Part shown: positions 12,901 through 30,496 of the stretch, one piece after another
Position numbering within the stretch: position 1 is the first letter of the stretch
Layout: each line of letters starts with the position of its first letter
Assembly: GCA_002179805.1 (NCBI GenBank)
Contig: NAVB01000121.1
Coordinates: 1 to 51,704 of the forward strand
Direction: 5' to 3'
Source of the DNA: Acanthamoeba lenticulata
Taxonomy: Eukaryota > Discosea > Longamoebia > Acanthamoebidae
Length of the DNA stretch: 51,704 nucleotides
The notes under the pieces: generated by a model
Told to the model about the DNA's origin: nothing
Seen by the model: the letters and a program-made list of their open reading frames with translations, nothing else
Database searches by the model: none
Made by a program: the position numbers and the translations under genes

Positions 12901-14032
12901 TCAGTGACCATCCTCGCTCTCTGGGCTTTTAGAGGGAAAGCGTTGTGTACAGTGTTGGTCTTCCACTTGACGACGAAGACATCCTCATCGGCGCCCTTGT
13001 CGATCCACTTCTTCTGCTTGATCTTGAACGAAGCCAGCCGCAGGTGGTCCTCGCCCAGGCACTTGATGATGCCTGTCCACGGCGTGTGTCAGAGCAGACC
13101 GCAGTGTCCGCTCCGCCGACTCATCAGCCCGACGTACCGACAAGCAGCGGGGAGAGACCCTTGCGGGTGGGCTTGGCGGGGAGGTAGTGGAGGTAGAGGC
13201 CGTTCTCCTTCTCGCGCGACACGCGGAAGGTCGGCGGATGCATCTGCAGCGCGACACAAGGCGCGAGCCCAGAGGTGTGTCAATGGAGGTGCTATACAAC
13301 CAGGACGTCACAAGAGGTGATCTAGAAGGGGTCGCCTCGGAGGAGCGCACCTCGGAGAAGTAGCCCACTTTGATGTGGCCATGCATGGTGTTGATGTTGG
13401 TCAGGATCTCCTTCAGAGAATTGCCAGCCGTCGACAGCACCTTCCCATAGGGCTGCACGCACCAACGCGAAGCATAAGAGGGAGGGAAGCAGTGGTCTCA
13501 GTGGTGAAAAGGATCAGGTACTGTGGTTTTCACGTAGATGGGAAACCAATAGCCAACGGCCTCCAGCAGCTCCGGCACTGTTGTGTTGAGCTCCTGCGGC
13601 CGTTTTTAACACGTGACGTATTAAAGCGCGATGCAGCCCCAAATGCGCAGCGAATGCAACAAGAAATGGGAGGAGATGAAGAAGAAGAAGCAGAAGGGAG
13701 GGCAGGTGCATTTACCCGGGCAGCCACGGTGAGGAGAGTGTAGATGTGGCCGTCTTCGTAGTTCTGAGCCTCGACAAAGTCATGGGTGAGGCCGGCTTTG
13801 GCGAGGAGGTCGGCCCACACGGCGTCGCCGAACTTCTTCAGCACCAGGTCCTGGTCACAGCCCACAGGTCAACCACCACAGCTCCAGTTTCCGACCAGGC
13901 CTTACTAAGGGCTTGTGGCCAGGAAAAAAAGACCGTGCCAACGCAGACGAGGCGCTGGCGTTCAGAGTGGAACAAGAAGGGAACCGGCGTAGTAGGAGGT
14001 ACCTTGACGGTGGTGAAGATGAGACCGTACAT
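9935..14032 (-). CDS. H-NOX - HNOBA - RasGAP protein, copy B
   Basis: Tandem paralogue of copy A, 967 residues in 14 exons with the same intron positions and phases: 14003-14032, 13716-13850, 13522-13593, 13351-13452, 13138-13243, 12951-13072, 12751-12882, 12495-12671, 11338-12402, 10835-11259, 10615-10745, 10358-10524, 10099-10269, 9935-10003. H-NOX keeps His103; HNOBA covers about 204-345. The linker exon is 64 codons longer than in copy A. RasGAP carries Arg713 in [10 protein letters not shown] and FLRLLTPAI at 819-827. The domains are nearly identical to copy A while the linker has diverged, with short conserved islands ([50 protein letters not shown]). Exon 7 is one codon shorter (44 against 45). 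Both copies look intact, so neither is an obvious pseudogene. Role as for copy A; the two may differ in linker-based regulation. Confidence 0.92.
10075..10092. repeat. AAT microsatellite in the last intron of copy B
   Basis: Six AAT units lie in the final intron of the copy B gene, next to its 5' splice site. The matching intron of copy A lacks the repeat, so it expanded or was lost after the duplication. Confidence 0.85.
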
Positions 14033-14740
14033 ACGGATGGCAGACTACTACTAGCAAGGTAGAACGAAAGCGGAGAACAAAAAAGAGAAGGAAGCAAGCT
14101 GGGGTGCAAATTGAAGACCCGGGTGTGTCTGGGAAGGCAGTCCAGCACCGGTACGCCGTGCACCGGCCAAATTTCAACCAATCGCGTTCGTTCTCGGCGG
14201 CAAACAGCAACTGGTGCGTGGGCGCGCCACAACACTTGCTTGTGTTGTGTGATGTGATCGATGACAAGGATGATGCTCTAGGGGACCTCTGCGCTTTCCC
14301 AGCGCTTCCCAGACGAACCCTGGACCGAGCAGGTGGTGCGGCAACTCCCAAGGCCCTCCCGAACAAACGTCGTGTTCGTGCGTAGCAATGCAGACCACCA
14401 GGCGGGCACAACAGCAGTTGCTCGTTTTTGTCTAGTGTGACGCGTTTTTGGTTGGTCAAGTGCGGAGTGTTTATAAACGTGTCCTCTCTCCACTCTACTC
14501 TCCCTCCTCTTGCCCTCTTCTTCTTCTTCTCCTTCTCGCGGCCTCTTGACGTGTTGTGTCTCGCTCTGTTGCAGTGTCTTCCCTCCTCCCCGGCTCGCGC
14601 GCCCTTGGCCGCCTGGCCTCTGCACTGCTCTCGAGTCCCCCGAGGCCAGGTGGTTGCAGTCGGAATGGTGATGGTGATGAAAGATGGGGTAGTCTGGCGG
14701 AATAAGTTTGGAAGAAAGAAGTCTCCGGCCCCTGGGGCGC
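14033..14740. promoter_or_regulatory. 5' region of H-NOX/RasGAP copy B
   Basis: These 708 bases separate copy B from the 3' end of the TM9SF gene and hold no convincing coding exon. A 15-base element at 14155-14169 (gccgtgcaccggcca), about 125 bases upstream of the copy B ATG, matches the element upstream of copy A at 14 of 15 positions. A CCAAT-like caaccaatcg follows it at 14176-14185. Confidence 0.4.
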
Positions 14741-17699
14741 TTAGTCGCCCTTGATCAGGTTGTAGATCCTCTTCACGAACATCGACGTGCCGATGAAGCC
14801 AATCGCGCCTGGCGAGGAGGGAGGGAGATATTGGTGTTAACAACTCTTTACAAAAATACAACATAAAATGCGCTGGACGAGATCGGGAGGCGCGTTGCGT
14901 ACCACAGAGGATGGCGAGACCCAGGCAGAACATGCTCATGTAGCCAAAATAGAAAACTGTTTGGAAGAAGCCCGACATCTTCGTCTTCATGCAGAAGTAG
15001 TACACGGAGTACAGGAAAACGTAACTGACGCACACCACAAGGTAAGCTTCGTCCACACAAAGGAAAGCTTGTGGGAGGAGAGAGGTACCCCGCAGTGGAG
15101 GCAGCCGAGAGGAAGGAAGTCCACTGCCAGCGGTAGTCCTCCGAGTTGAGGAGGAAGTACGTCGACACGATCGTGACGCACACTGCCGTTTCGAAATTCG
15201 TTCACTCGATCAGCCCAGCTCAGTAGTTCAGTACAAGCGGGTGGGAGGCCGGTACCGGTGACGATGATCAGGATCACGTAAACCAGGAGCATGAAGCCGT
15301 ACACGTAGTAGTACTTGTAGAACGAGGTGAAGATGAAGTACATCTCGATGAAGATCGAGCCGAACGGGAGGACACCGCCGAGCGCAATGTGCACCCATGG
15401 CTGCAAGTACCACCTCTTCTCGGGAATCTGGCGAGGCACCTGGTTGATGCGCACCTTCTCGGGGGTGCCTGATGTACCGAATAAAAGAAGAAGAAATAAG
15501 CCCAAAGCTCCGCCGACATCATGTGCTGCTACTCGAGAAAGAGGCGGAAATGCCCATACCGTTCCAGTTCTTGCCAATCACAGTACCCACCAGCGTGAGG
15601 GGCAGAGAAATGAAGGTCCAGATAGCCAGCACGGCGATCTGATTGAGAAGGAATGCATGAGTTGAGATCCTAACAAGAAAAAAGAATAAGAAGGGGAAAA
15701 AAGCATACCAGGGTCGGGAGCGGGATGTAGTTAAGAGAGCCATAGGACAAGGCAATCGTGTTGAGGCCGAACGAAATGGCAAAGACAACACCGGGCAGGA
15801 AACTGGCCGTCACAAACATGCCTGTTGACGTTTGCGACATCATGATGACCACGGTTAGTTGGAACAATCCCACACTTACATGGAAGTACGACTGCAAGAG
15901 AAGGCACGTACACTTGATCCACTTCTTGCCACCGTTGCGGGCGTAGTAGCCACCGCCACCGTAGCCGGCGATGAACGAAGTCAGCGCGTAGCACATGATG
16001 AACGCAGTGACCACAGTTCCCCTCTCGGCATAGTAAGTGCCAACGGCAGCAAGGCCAAGCACGCAGAAGACCAGGATCACAAGCTGGTGGCCTATTGGTG
16101 TGTGATGATCACGATAAGAAATGGTTCTGGTGGAGAGCTATTAACAAATACTCGTACCAGTGCCCACGAGAGCCGAGAACAGAAGAAGACGAGGAGGCGA
16201 GCGGAAGACGTCGCCCTTGATCTGCTTCCAGCCCGACTCATCACCGACGTCCTCATCCCTACCCAACGAACGTTTTGTTTTTGTTAACACTGAACACTCG
16301 GTGACTGCGCGTCGGGTGGTGCAAGCGAATTACCTGTCGCCATCTTCATCGTCAAGCTTACCGAAGCGAGCGTAGTCCCTCTTGAGGGTCCTCATCAAGA
16401 TCAAAGACACGAGGCCAACGAGGAAGATGACCATCATGAAGGAGTTGAAGATGGAGAACCAGTGAATCTGCGCGTAGTTTAGAAAACGGTGAGTACCTGT
16501 AGAACAGCAATGCAAATAGATGTCCTCAAAGAGCCATTTAGAGAGACGACGCATTTACCTGGTGCTCGAAGAAGCTCTTGTCAAGGTACTTCCTGAATCG
16601 ATCATCGAAAGAGGTGTCGGTCTCGTGCCAAGTCACCGAGAAGGTGAACTCCAACGGAGAACCTGCCTCGAGAACAACGGGATTCTCAGAGGTAAGGTTG
16701 ACCTCAATGACCTGTGCAAGGTAGAGCATAAGGTGTGAGAAGAGATGTTTGGCGGACGAGAAACAAGAGGAGTAGGAGGGAAAGGTGCTTACTCGGTCAC
16801 TGTTCCAGGAGAGCGAAAACTTCTGGTGCGTGTAGATGAAGACCTTCTTCTCGCCCGCTTCGTCCTCGTACGACTCGCCGACCATTCCCCAAACAGGGAG
16901 ATCGTCCAAGTACATCTGGTCTGTTAAAGGAAAAATACAAAATGAGCGGGATAATCAAGCCCCTCCTCACTCATAGATGTGCAGTAGGCCCATGTTGTTT
17001 TTTGTGATGAAGGATTAGGAGTTGAAATGCGTACACCAATACTGGTCAAGAATGGCATCCTTGAATTGATCGTACTCAGACCGAGTGAGCGACTTGGTGC
17101 ACACGACCTTACGATCGACGTTCTCTGCTCAGTGAAGCGCAATCAATCTCAGCTCCCTTCCTTTTGAGGCAGGAAGCGAGAGAGAGGGGGGGGGGGGAGG
17201 GCGTACTCCTGAAGTAGATCTCAACCATGCTCTTGATGAGATCGTAGCCAACAAGCGCTTCACCCAAGCCCTCTACAAAAAAAAGATGAAAAGAGCTAAG
17301 CAACGCAATTGGCCCTTTTCAAGACCCTCCCAGTGGTCTGAATGCTTGTAAAAGCGCACCAGTATCGGAATGGATCAACGTGTCGGGATGGCAGAAGGGC
17401 AGAGAGTAGTAGGGATAGGTCTCCTGCGGGTTGGGGAAGGGTCCCACCTTGTTCATCCACAAGTAGACTTCATCGCCATCAACGTACTAAAAGATACACA
17501 ACAACCACCGCGCATCCGCCAAAGAAAGTGAGCTCCAGTCTGGTGAGGGCGCCCAAGAGGAACACCCAGGAAACGAGCTCTAAGGGGGTACCTGGTGCTC
17601 GTGAGCCCAACCGCTGGGTGTGACGTCGACGAAGATGAAGCCCACAACAGCCAGAGCCACAAACACGAGGCCCGCCCACAAAAGTTTCTGGTCCTTCAT
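14741..17699 (-). CDS. Transmembrane 9 superfamily protein (nonaspanin), TM9SF3-like
   Basis: Nonaspanins are nine-span membrane proteins of Golgi and endosomes; in amoebae, relatives (Phg1 of Dictyostelium) act in adhesion and phagocytosis. The protein is 591 residues in 15 exons: 17592-17699, 17360-17486, 17207-17272, 17035-17124, 16793-16920, 16559-16711, 16334-16467, 16158-16258, 15912-16091, 15709-15821, 15560-15638, 15256-15468, 15089-15182, 14903-15024, 14741-14808. The length fits TM9SF3. A signal-anchor segment (residues 5-26) is followed by a lumenal domain to about 265, with [17 protein letters not shown], then nine hydrophobic segments and the family signatures [27 protein letters not shown] and [11 protein letters not shown]. 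The C-terminus ends KGD, the KXD/E signal known to keep this family in the Golgi through COPI. All joins keep frame. Confidence 0.93.
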
Positions 17700-18049
17700 C
17701 TTCCAAATTCGAAGGGTTCACAGATAGAGTCGCCAAGACGAGCAATTACTTGCACTAGGCTGCCCGCAGAAGTTGGATTGGCTCAAACAGAGCTCTCTCT
17801 AAACTTCTCGAGAAGAACGAATCACGCCGAGCGCGCGCAGATGGATGGCGAATTCACGGTCCCGTCCAAAGCACAAGCTTGACACACCCAAAAGAAAAAA
17901 AACAGCCCAAAAACGGTGGACGTGGCACGCCCAATCGGAGTTTCGCTAGGGAAAAAGTGTGCCGCTCAGGAAAATCTTGAAGAAACCTCCCCGCAGCGTG
18001 GCCGTGTGCGTGGTGCATCACGCGTGTGCGGGCAGCGTGGTGGGCCAGC
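17700..18049. other. Spacer between TM9SF and the six-span gene
   Basis: About 350 bases without a supported gene. They form the 5' flank of the TM9SF gene and the 3' flank of the next minus-strand gene. The A-rich stretch near 17891-17901 is the only notable composition change. Confidence 0.4.
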
Positions 18050-19307
18050 TCACCGCAGCTTCTTCGCCTCGAGTTGCTGCTTGCTCTCATACACGCCGAA
18101 CGCATAGGGAACCAGCGACAGACCTGGACAAGAAGGCGATGAGCTCAATGATCGGGTGCCACAGCTTCGTGAGAGTGGTTTAGACATTACCGCCGATGAA
18201 AGTAGGTATGATGAGATTGTTGTAGTAACATGTCACAACGTAGGGAAGCAGAAAGGCTCCGTAGACGACGATCCTATACGAAGCACACATGAGGCGTCCA
18301 TGGCAGGCCTTTAACGACCACGGGGAGCCGTACCAGTTCCAAGCAAACTCTTTACCCTGGCGCAAAGGTACATGAACGAGCGTAAGGCCCCACCACGCGA
18401 TCCCGATCAAGAACACACCTGAGAGTCCGCAATGATGAGTTCAACCATAAGCCCATGTGTATGTGATAAAGAGAGGGAGCAAGAACACAAACCTGAACCG
18501 AAGGACATGACATTGACGAACGGTTGTTCGCGGTGGTCGTCATACGTCCACCACAAGTACGCGAATGTGGCGCACTCAGCCATGGTAACCAGAGCCGTCG
18601 GCACACCTGTCCAACAGTCGTGGTCAGAATCGTCAGTGATCACCAGCTACAATGGGAAGGAAGGAGCGCACTACCAATGAGGTTGAGAGCCCACACCTGC
18701 TTCATCGCAGTGAAGTTGCGCACAAGCAAGATCACGATCGTGAAGTACCAGAAGGCAAACAAAGAGAGCAGAATTACGAAGACCTGCGCCCGCGATTGCT
18801 CAAATGAGGAGACTGGTTGTGATGACTGACAACAGGGAGGACCGTACATGGCAGAGGTGGTGATCGTGGTCAGCATAGACAGGCCTCAAATAGTCAGCTG
18901 ACGTCACCGGCGGTAAGTGAGACACAACTTAAAATGGTCGCATGTTACTCATAATGCAAAGGCGTACCGGTGAGGTTGCGTCGCAGGCACTCGGCGGCAT
19001 AGAGGAAGCCCTGTACCAGCAGAATACCAAAGGAGGCATAGAGGAATGTATTCGGACGCAGCACATAGGGCGACACGAGCTCTTCCATCGAAGGTGTTCG
19101 CTTGTGCTGCTGCAAGTGACATTAAACGACGCCGACTAGAGCATTTGAAGGAAGAGAGGGGGGGGCGGCGGGAGAGGAAGTACGTAGCGCTTAGGGAGTG
19201 CATCCTCTCCAGTCACGGCATCCGTGTCCTTGCCAGCTGCAGTCCTCTACACAAGCAAGAATAAGCGATTTGCCATGTGCTGGCAGCGCCGTGGTGCGTA
19301 CCTTCAT
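18050..19307 (-). CDS. Six-span membrane protein with a C-terminal KKXX signal
   Basis: I do not recognise the family. The model gives 238 residues in nine exons: 19302-19307, 19184-19246, 18968-19100, 18848-18897, 18675-18783, 18493-18606, 18334-18418, 18191-18273, 18050-18123; all phases agree. About six hydrophobic segments are visible (for example FLYASFGILLVQGFLYAA, VFVILLSLFAFWYFTIVILL and IVVYGAFLLPYVVTCYY). A polar His-rich loop (YADHDHHLCH) follows the first. The last four residues are KKLR, a dilysine (KKXX) signal for retrieval to the endoplasmic reticulum, so an ER or early-Golgi location is likely. The six-base first exon (ATG plus one codon) is the weakest part; translation could also start at the Met in the third exon (SMEELVSPY). 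Confidence 0.7.
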
Positions 19308-19603
19308 GTTTATGCAAACACTCTTCTTTGGCCGCGTGGTCGACAGAAAAAAGACGCCAGATGATTGCGCCGTACTGCACAGGGGCTCCCGTTTTGCAGT
19401 GCGTGTGAGAAGCTGGGCTCTTGCCCCGCCAGCTTGTGCGCGGGAAAGAACGGCCTGGTTCTGGCCTGTAAGAATACAACCTGGACCGGATATTGGGCGG
19501 CCTTTTTCTCGGCGTTTGTATTCAGGAGAACGCCGAACACCGCCACGTTCCGCGTAGCCACCGCACCCTTGTCCTCTGTCCCTTGTTGATAGCTTAGCAG
19601 GTC
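19308..19603. promoter_or_regulatory. Divergent promoter region, six-span gene and ABCC transporter
   Basis: This gap of roughly 300 bases lies between two genes that run apart, so it should hold both promoters. No specific element was identified with confidence. Confidence 0.4.
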
Positions 19604-27126
<7,523 letters not shown>

Positions 27127-27299
27127 GAGCGTTAGAGGTGTGGACTGAAGAACGAAAGAGGAAGGGCACTGATGATGGACATGGCACTTGCGCCTGCACG
27201 CATCGGCGAAAATCCGCCGGCGTAGCATTCTTTCTCTTTATTTTTTCGTTATATTCTTTATTAAATAATTTATTGTTATTTAAATAGAAAATAAAAACA

Positions 27300-30136
27300 T
27301 CAGAAGCCGGGATTCCACTCCGTGGATGCGAACGACTGGGTTTGCCAGTAGCTGAGACCGCCGAGCGCTTCTTCCTCAGCAGCAGAGCCATCGTCGTCTG
27401 GAGCGTCATCACTGCTGTTGGCATCTTGGTCAAACAGCCCCGGGAAGAATCCTTCCTCTTCCTCTTCTTCCTCTTCTTCCTCACGCGGCGGAAGCAGGCC
27501 GAATCCACCATCTTCGTCGACGAACGAACCGAACAGAGTGTCCTCACCTTCATCCTCTCCAGCTTCGTCGTCGTTTGTCCATCGGTTGTCGCTCGCGATC
27601 TTGTCGTTCGTCTCATCCGGTTCTGTCTCGAACATGCCGAAGAGGCCAGGGTCGTCCGAGTCATCTCCATCGCTCGACTGCGGCTGTGCCTGTTGCTGCT
27701 CCTGCCACGAGTCTTGCTGCTTTCCGGGGTCTTCTTTGTCATCATTGTCGTCGATGTCGCCCGCCCGCCAATCGAACGCGGAGAGGTCGTACGAGGCCGA
27801 GCTCGCCGGCTCTCCGGTCTCCCAAGTGGTCGCGTTCCCTTCGGCCGTTCCGGCCTCCTCCCTGGCCGCCGGCTGGGTCGTCCACTCGGAGGCCTCGTGC
27901 GGGTAGCTCACGTCGTCAGTCCACGGGGCAGCGACTGGCTGTTGCTCGGCTCCTGCGTCCCATCCCGCGCTTGCTGTGGCGTCCTCCCAGCCATGGGTGG
28001 GCGCTTGTCCGGGCTGTGCATACGATGGCCACTCCACCTCAGCCTGCGAAATGCCAAACGCTCGGCCCTTCGATGAGTCGTCGCCGTCGGTAGTCGATGA
28101 TGGCTCCGGCTGAGGCTCTTGGCCTCCGGATTCCGCGCTTGCGGCTGGCGCGGCGGGCCCGACCTTCTCGCGCTCGAGTTGGCGCATGGCGCGTCGTTTT
28201 CTCGCCTCTTCGGCGAGACGTTGCCGCTCCCTGGCGAGCTCCTCCTCGCGGGCGGCCTCGTCTCCCCTCCGCTGCGCCCGGTCGAGCCGCTCCTGGTGCT
28301 TGAGCGCGTCGACCCGCCGTTCGGCGTCCACGTAGATCAGCGTTTCGAAGTTGTTGGCCCGCCCTCCTTCCTCGACGGCGATGACGCCCTCGGCGATGAG
28401 CTGCTCGATGACCCGCTCGCCATCAAACACCTCCTCGTAGTCGCCGAGGTTGTCGACCACCATCTGGCGCAGCTCGTCCCGGTTGCGGGGACGCCGGGCC
28501 TGGCTGTCGATCGCGCCCACGACGCGCTCGAGCATGCGCTCGCGGCCCTGCACGATGCCCGCCCGCTGCTCGCGCTCGACTCGCTGCTTCCTCCGCTGAA
28601 AGCTTTCCTCGCTCCGGCGGGCGGCTGGATTCCACCGGAACTGACGGCAGCACTCGCACATGCTCAGCATTCCTTCGGCCTGCAGCGCGTGGACGACGTC
28701 GTCGAGCTTGATCTTGTGCACCAGCCGGCACAGAGGCGCGATGAAGTTGCGCAGCTTCCCGCGGTCGCGCGGCAGCACCGACGCGCCGCGGTAGCTGTCG
28801 ACATCGGCCAGCTGCGCCACGCTCCGCCGGAAGCCGTTCTGTGTATTCTTCACAATCCACTTCCGTACGCGATTGACCACCTGTGCCATGCCCGGGGAGA
28901 CGACGTTAATGACGGGCGGCTTGTCGCCGTACTCGTCCTCCCCAAGGTCTTGGCTCGTCTCGGCGTCGGCTACTGGCGTCTTATCCTTGAGCCTAAGATG
29001 AGTAATGGCATCGTTCACTGCCGCCTCGACTTGGTCTTGTTCCTCCATGCGTGTCAAGTCCACGAGCTGGGGCACGACAAAGTCTTCCCCGCGGCCACCG
29101 ACGAGCTCGCCATGTATGGCCGAGTACTCGCGTACCAGCGCGGCCAGGTCGTGCAGCAGTCTGTTCTTGCCCACCAGCCACAGCCTGTCGGCCACGCTGG
29201 CCGACGAGCCCAGGGTCGCGGCGTCGCTGTTGGCGGCGCAGAGGCGATGGGCCGACAGCCGCCCGAGGAAGTAGGCCAGCGCCGCGGCCATGACCTGCTT
29301 TGACGACAAGGGGGAGGTCCGTCGCTGTGGGTTCTCCTTCTTTGTGGGTTTCGTCTCCTTGTCCGTTGGCTCGTCTTGCTCGGGCGTCGCCTGGTTCTTC
29401 TCCTTCTTGGCGTCCAACTGATGGGCCGCGATCTCGAAGCGGCGCTGGACTACCGCGGAGGCGGCGCGCTTGACCGCCCGGCCGGGCGGGTTGAACGTGT
29501 TGCCGCAGGTGCCGCACTCGTAGGTGGCCGTCCGTGCTCGTGTGGAGGCACTCCGCTGGTTGGGGTCGCGGCCCGCGCAGAAGAGGAACACAAAGGCCGA
29601 GGGGCGCAGCTCGTCGGCAAAGACAAGGTCGTAGACCTGCGACGATGTGATGCCCACCTTGGCCACCCTGGACGAAGCCCGCCTCACAGGGCGGATCAGC
29701 GCCCTGCGTGTTTCTGTGTGGTGGGCACAGGAAGAGGTACCGGTCGAGGTCTATGAAGAAGAAGTCGCAGGGCGTGTTGGGCTGCGCGAGACGCAGCTTG
29801 CGAGTTTCCTCGAGCACGCCTTCGACCACTTCGTAGTAGGATGGCGGTCTTTCTACTCTCCCAAGTACAATAGGCCGGAAAGTGAGAACACAGGAGAGAG
29901 GCGGGCGAGGAGGAGGAGGCACCTGCTTGAGGGCGGAACTTGCTAACCACAAGGCCACGCGGGGGACCGTCTCTGCAAGTGTGCGTGGAATGAAATGAGC
30001 GGCACAGAGGATCATGGTGCACGTGAGAAGGCTCAGCCAGCAACATACCCTACGCCTTGACCGCGACCACGAGAAGCAGGAGCTCCTCTCTCGCCTCCCC
30101 GCCCACGCACTCCACGCCCACGCCCTCTGGCACCAT
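27300..30136 (-). CDS. Uncharacterised protein with a CxxC motif and acidic C-terminal tail
   Basis: I do not recognise a family. The model is 870 residues in four exons: 30054-30136, 29923-29972, 29741-29852, 27300-29667, with consistent phases. The first exon could extend upstream, because the frame stays open and hydrophobic. Features seen: TPCDFFFIDLDR and SSQVYDLVFADELRPSAFVF near the N-terminus; a zinc-ribbon-like CGTCGNTF; a Lys/Glu-rich stretch; a middle region with CECCRQF and a possible winged-helix segment (DELRQMVVDNLGDYEEV); a charged coiled coil rich in Glu and Arg; and about 250 C-terminal residues very rich in Asp, Glu, Gln and Trp. The acidic tail could suit a nuclear or chromatin role, but that is only a guess. 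Confidence 0.65.
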
Positions 30137-30496
30137 CACGGCCACGACCCGCGCCACGTCGCTGTTCGTTCATGTGTGCGTTTGTTGTCCTTGCGACACC
30201 CAGACACACCCATGTTTACAAAACACGCAAAAAATGTCAGAACGGCTGCTTCTCTTAAAGGCAAAACTGTTTCAAACCATTTCTGAAACTCAAATGTAAT
30301 ATTTTTTCTCAATAAATGATGGATAAATAAATAAATGAAGGCCTTGCACCGAATTGCCAACGTGGGTGCTTGCCCTACACGCCCACCCCGAAACTCGCAG
30401 CTTCGTCTTCTGTTAGCGTAGCCATGTTCGCTAGCCGCACAGGTACCTGTAGATAGTCTACTGACTAGTCGATTAGTGCTTGAGTTTGCTAAAACC
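30137..30496. promoter_or_regulatory. Divergent promoter region, acidic-tail gene and FAD/methyltransferase gene
   Basis: About 360 bases between two divergent genes. The segment 30290-30340 is A/T-rich (ATAAATAAATAAATG-like), unlike the flanking coding DNA. A further upstream exon of the minus-strand gene could lie here, but none could be placed. Confidence 0.4.

Noticed and set aside
13851..13870. Apparent one-base deletion in copy B relative to copy A that would shift the H-NOX frame
   Set aside because: Both sequences lie in intron 1 once exon 2 is started at DLVLKKFG after a CAG acceptor, a choice supported by the gap-free match to guanylate cyclase. The H-NOX frame is intact.
5742..14032. 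Guanylate cyclase catalytic domain after HNOBA
   Set aside because: No cyclase motifs occur on either strand; the following exons encode RasGAP in both copies.
14033..14740. Extra 5' exon of H-NOX/RasGAP copy B
   Set aside because: Frames in this region show no protein-like pattern, and the MYGLIF start already matches the family start.
29704..29740. 37-base micro-intron in the acidic-tail gene
   Set aside because: A second acceptor at 29668 gives a normal 73-base intron with the same phase and a better joined sequence, so the longer intron was preferred.
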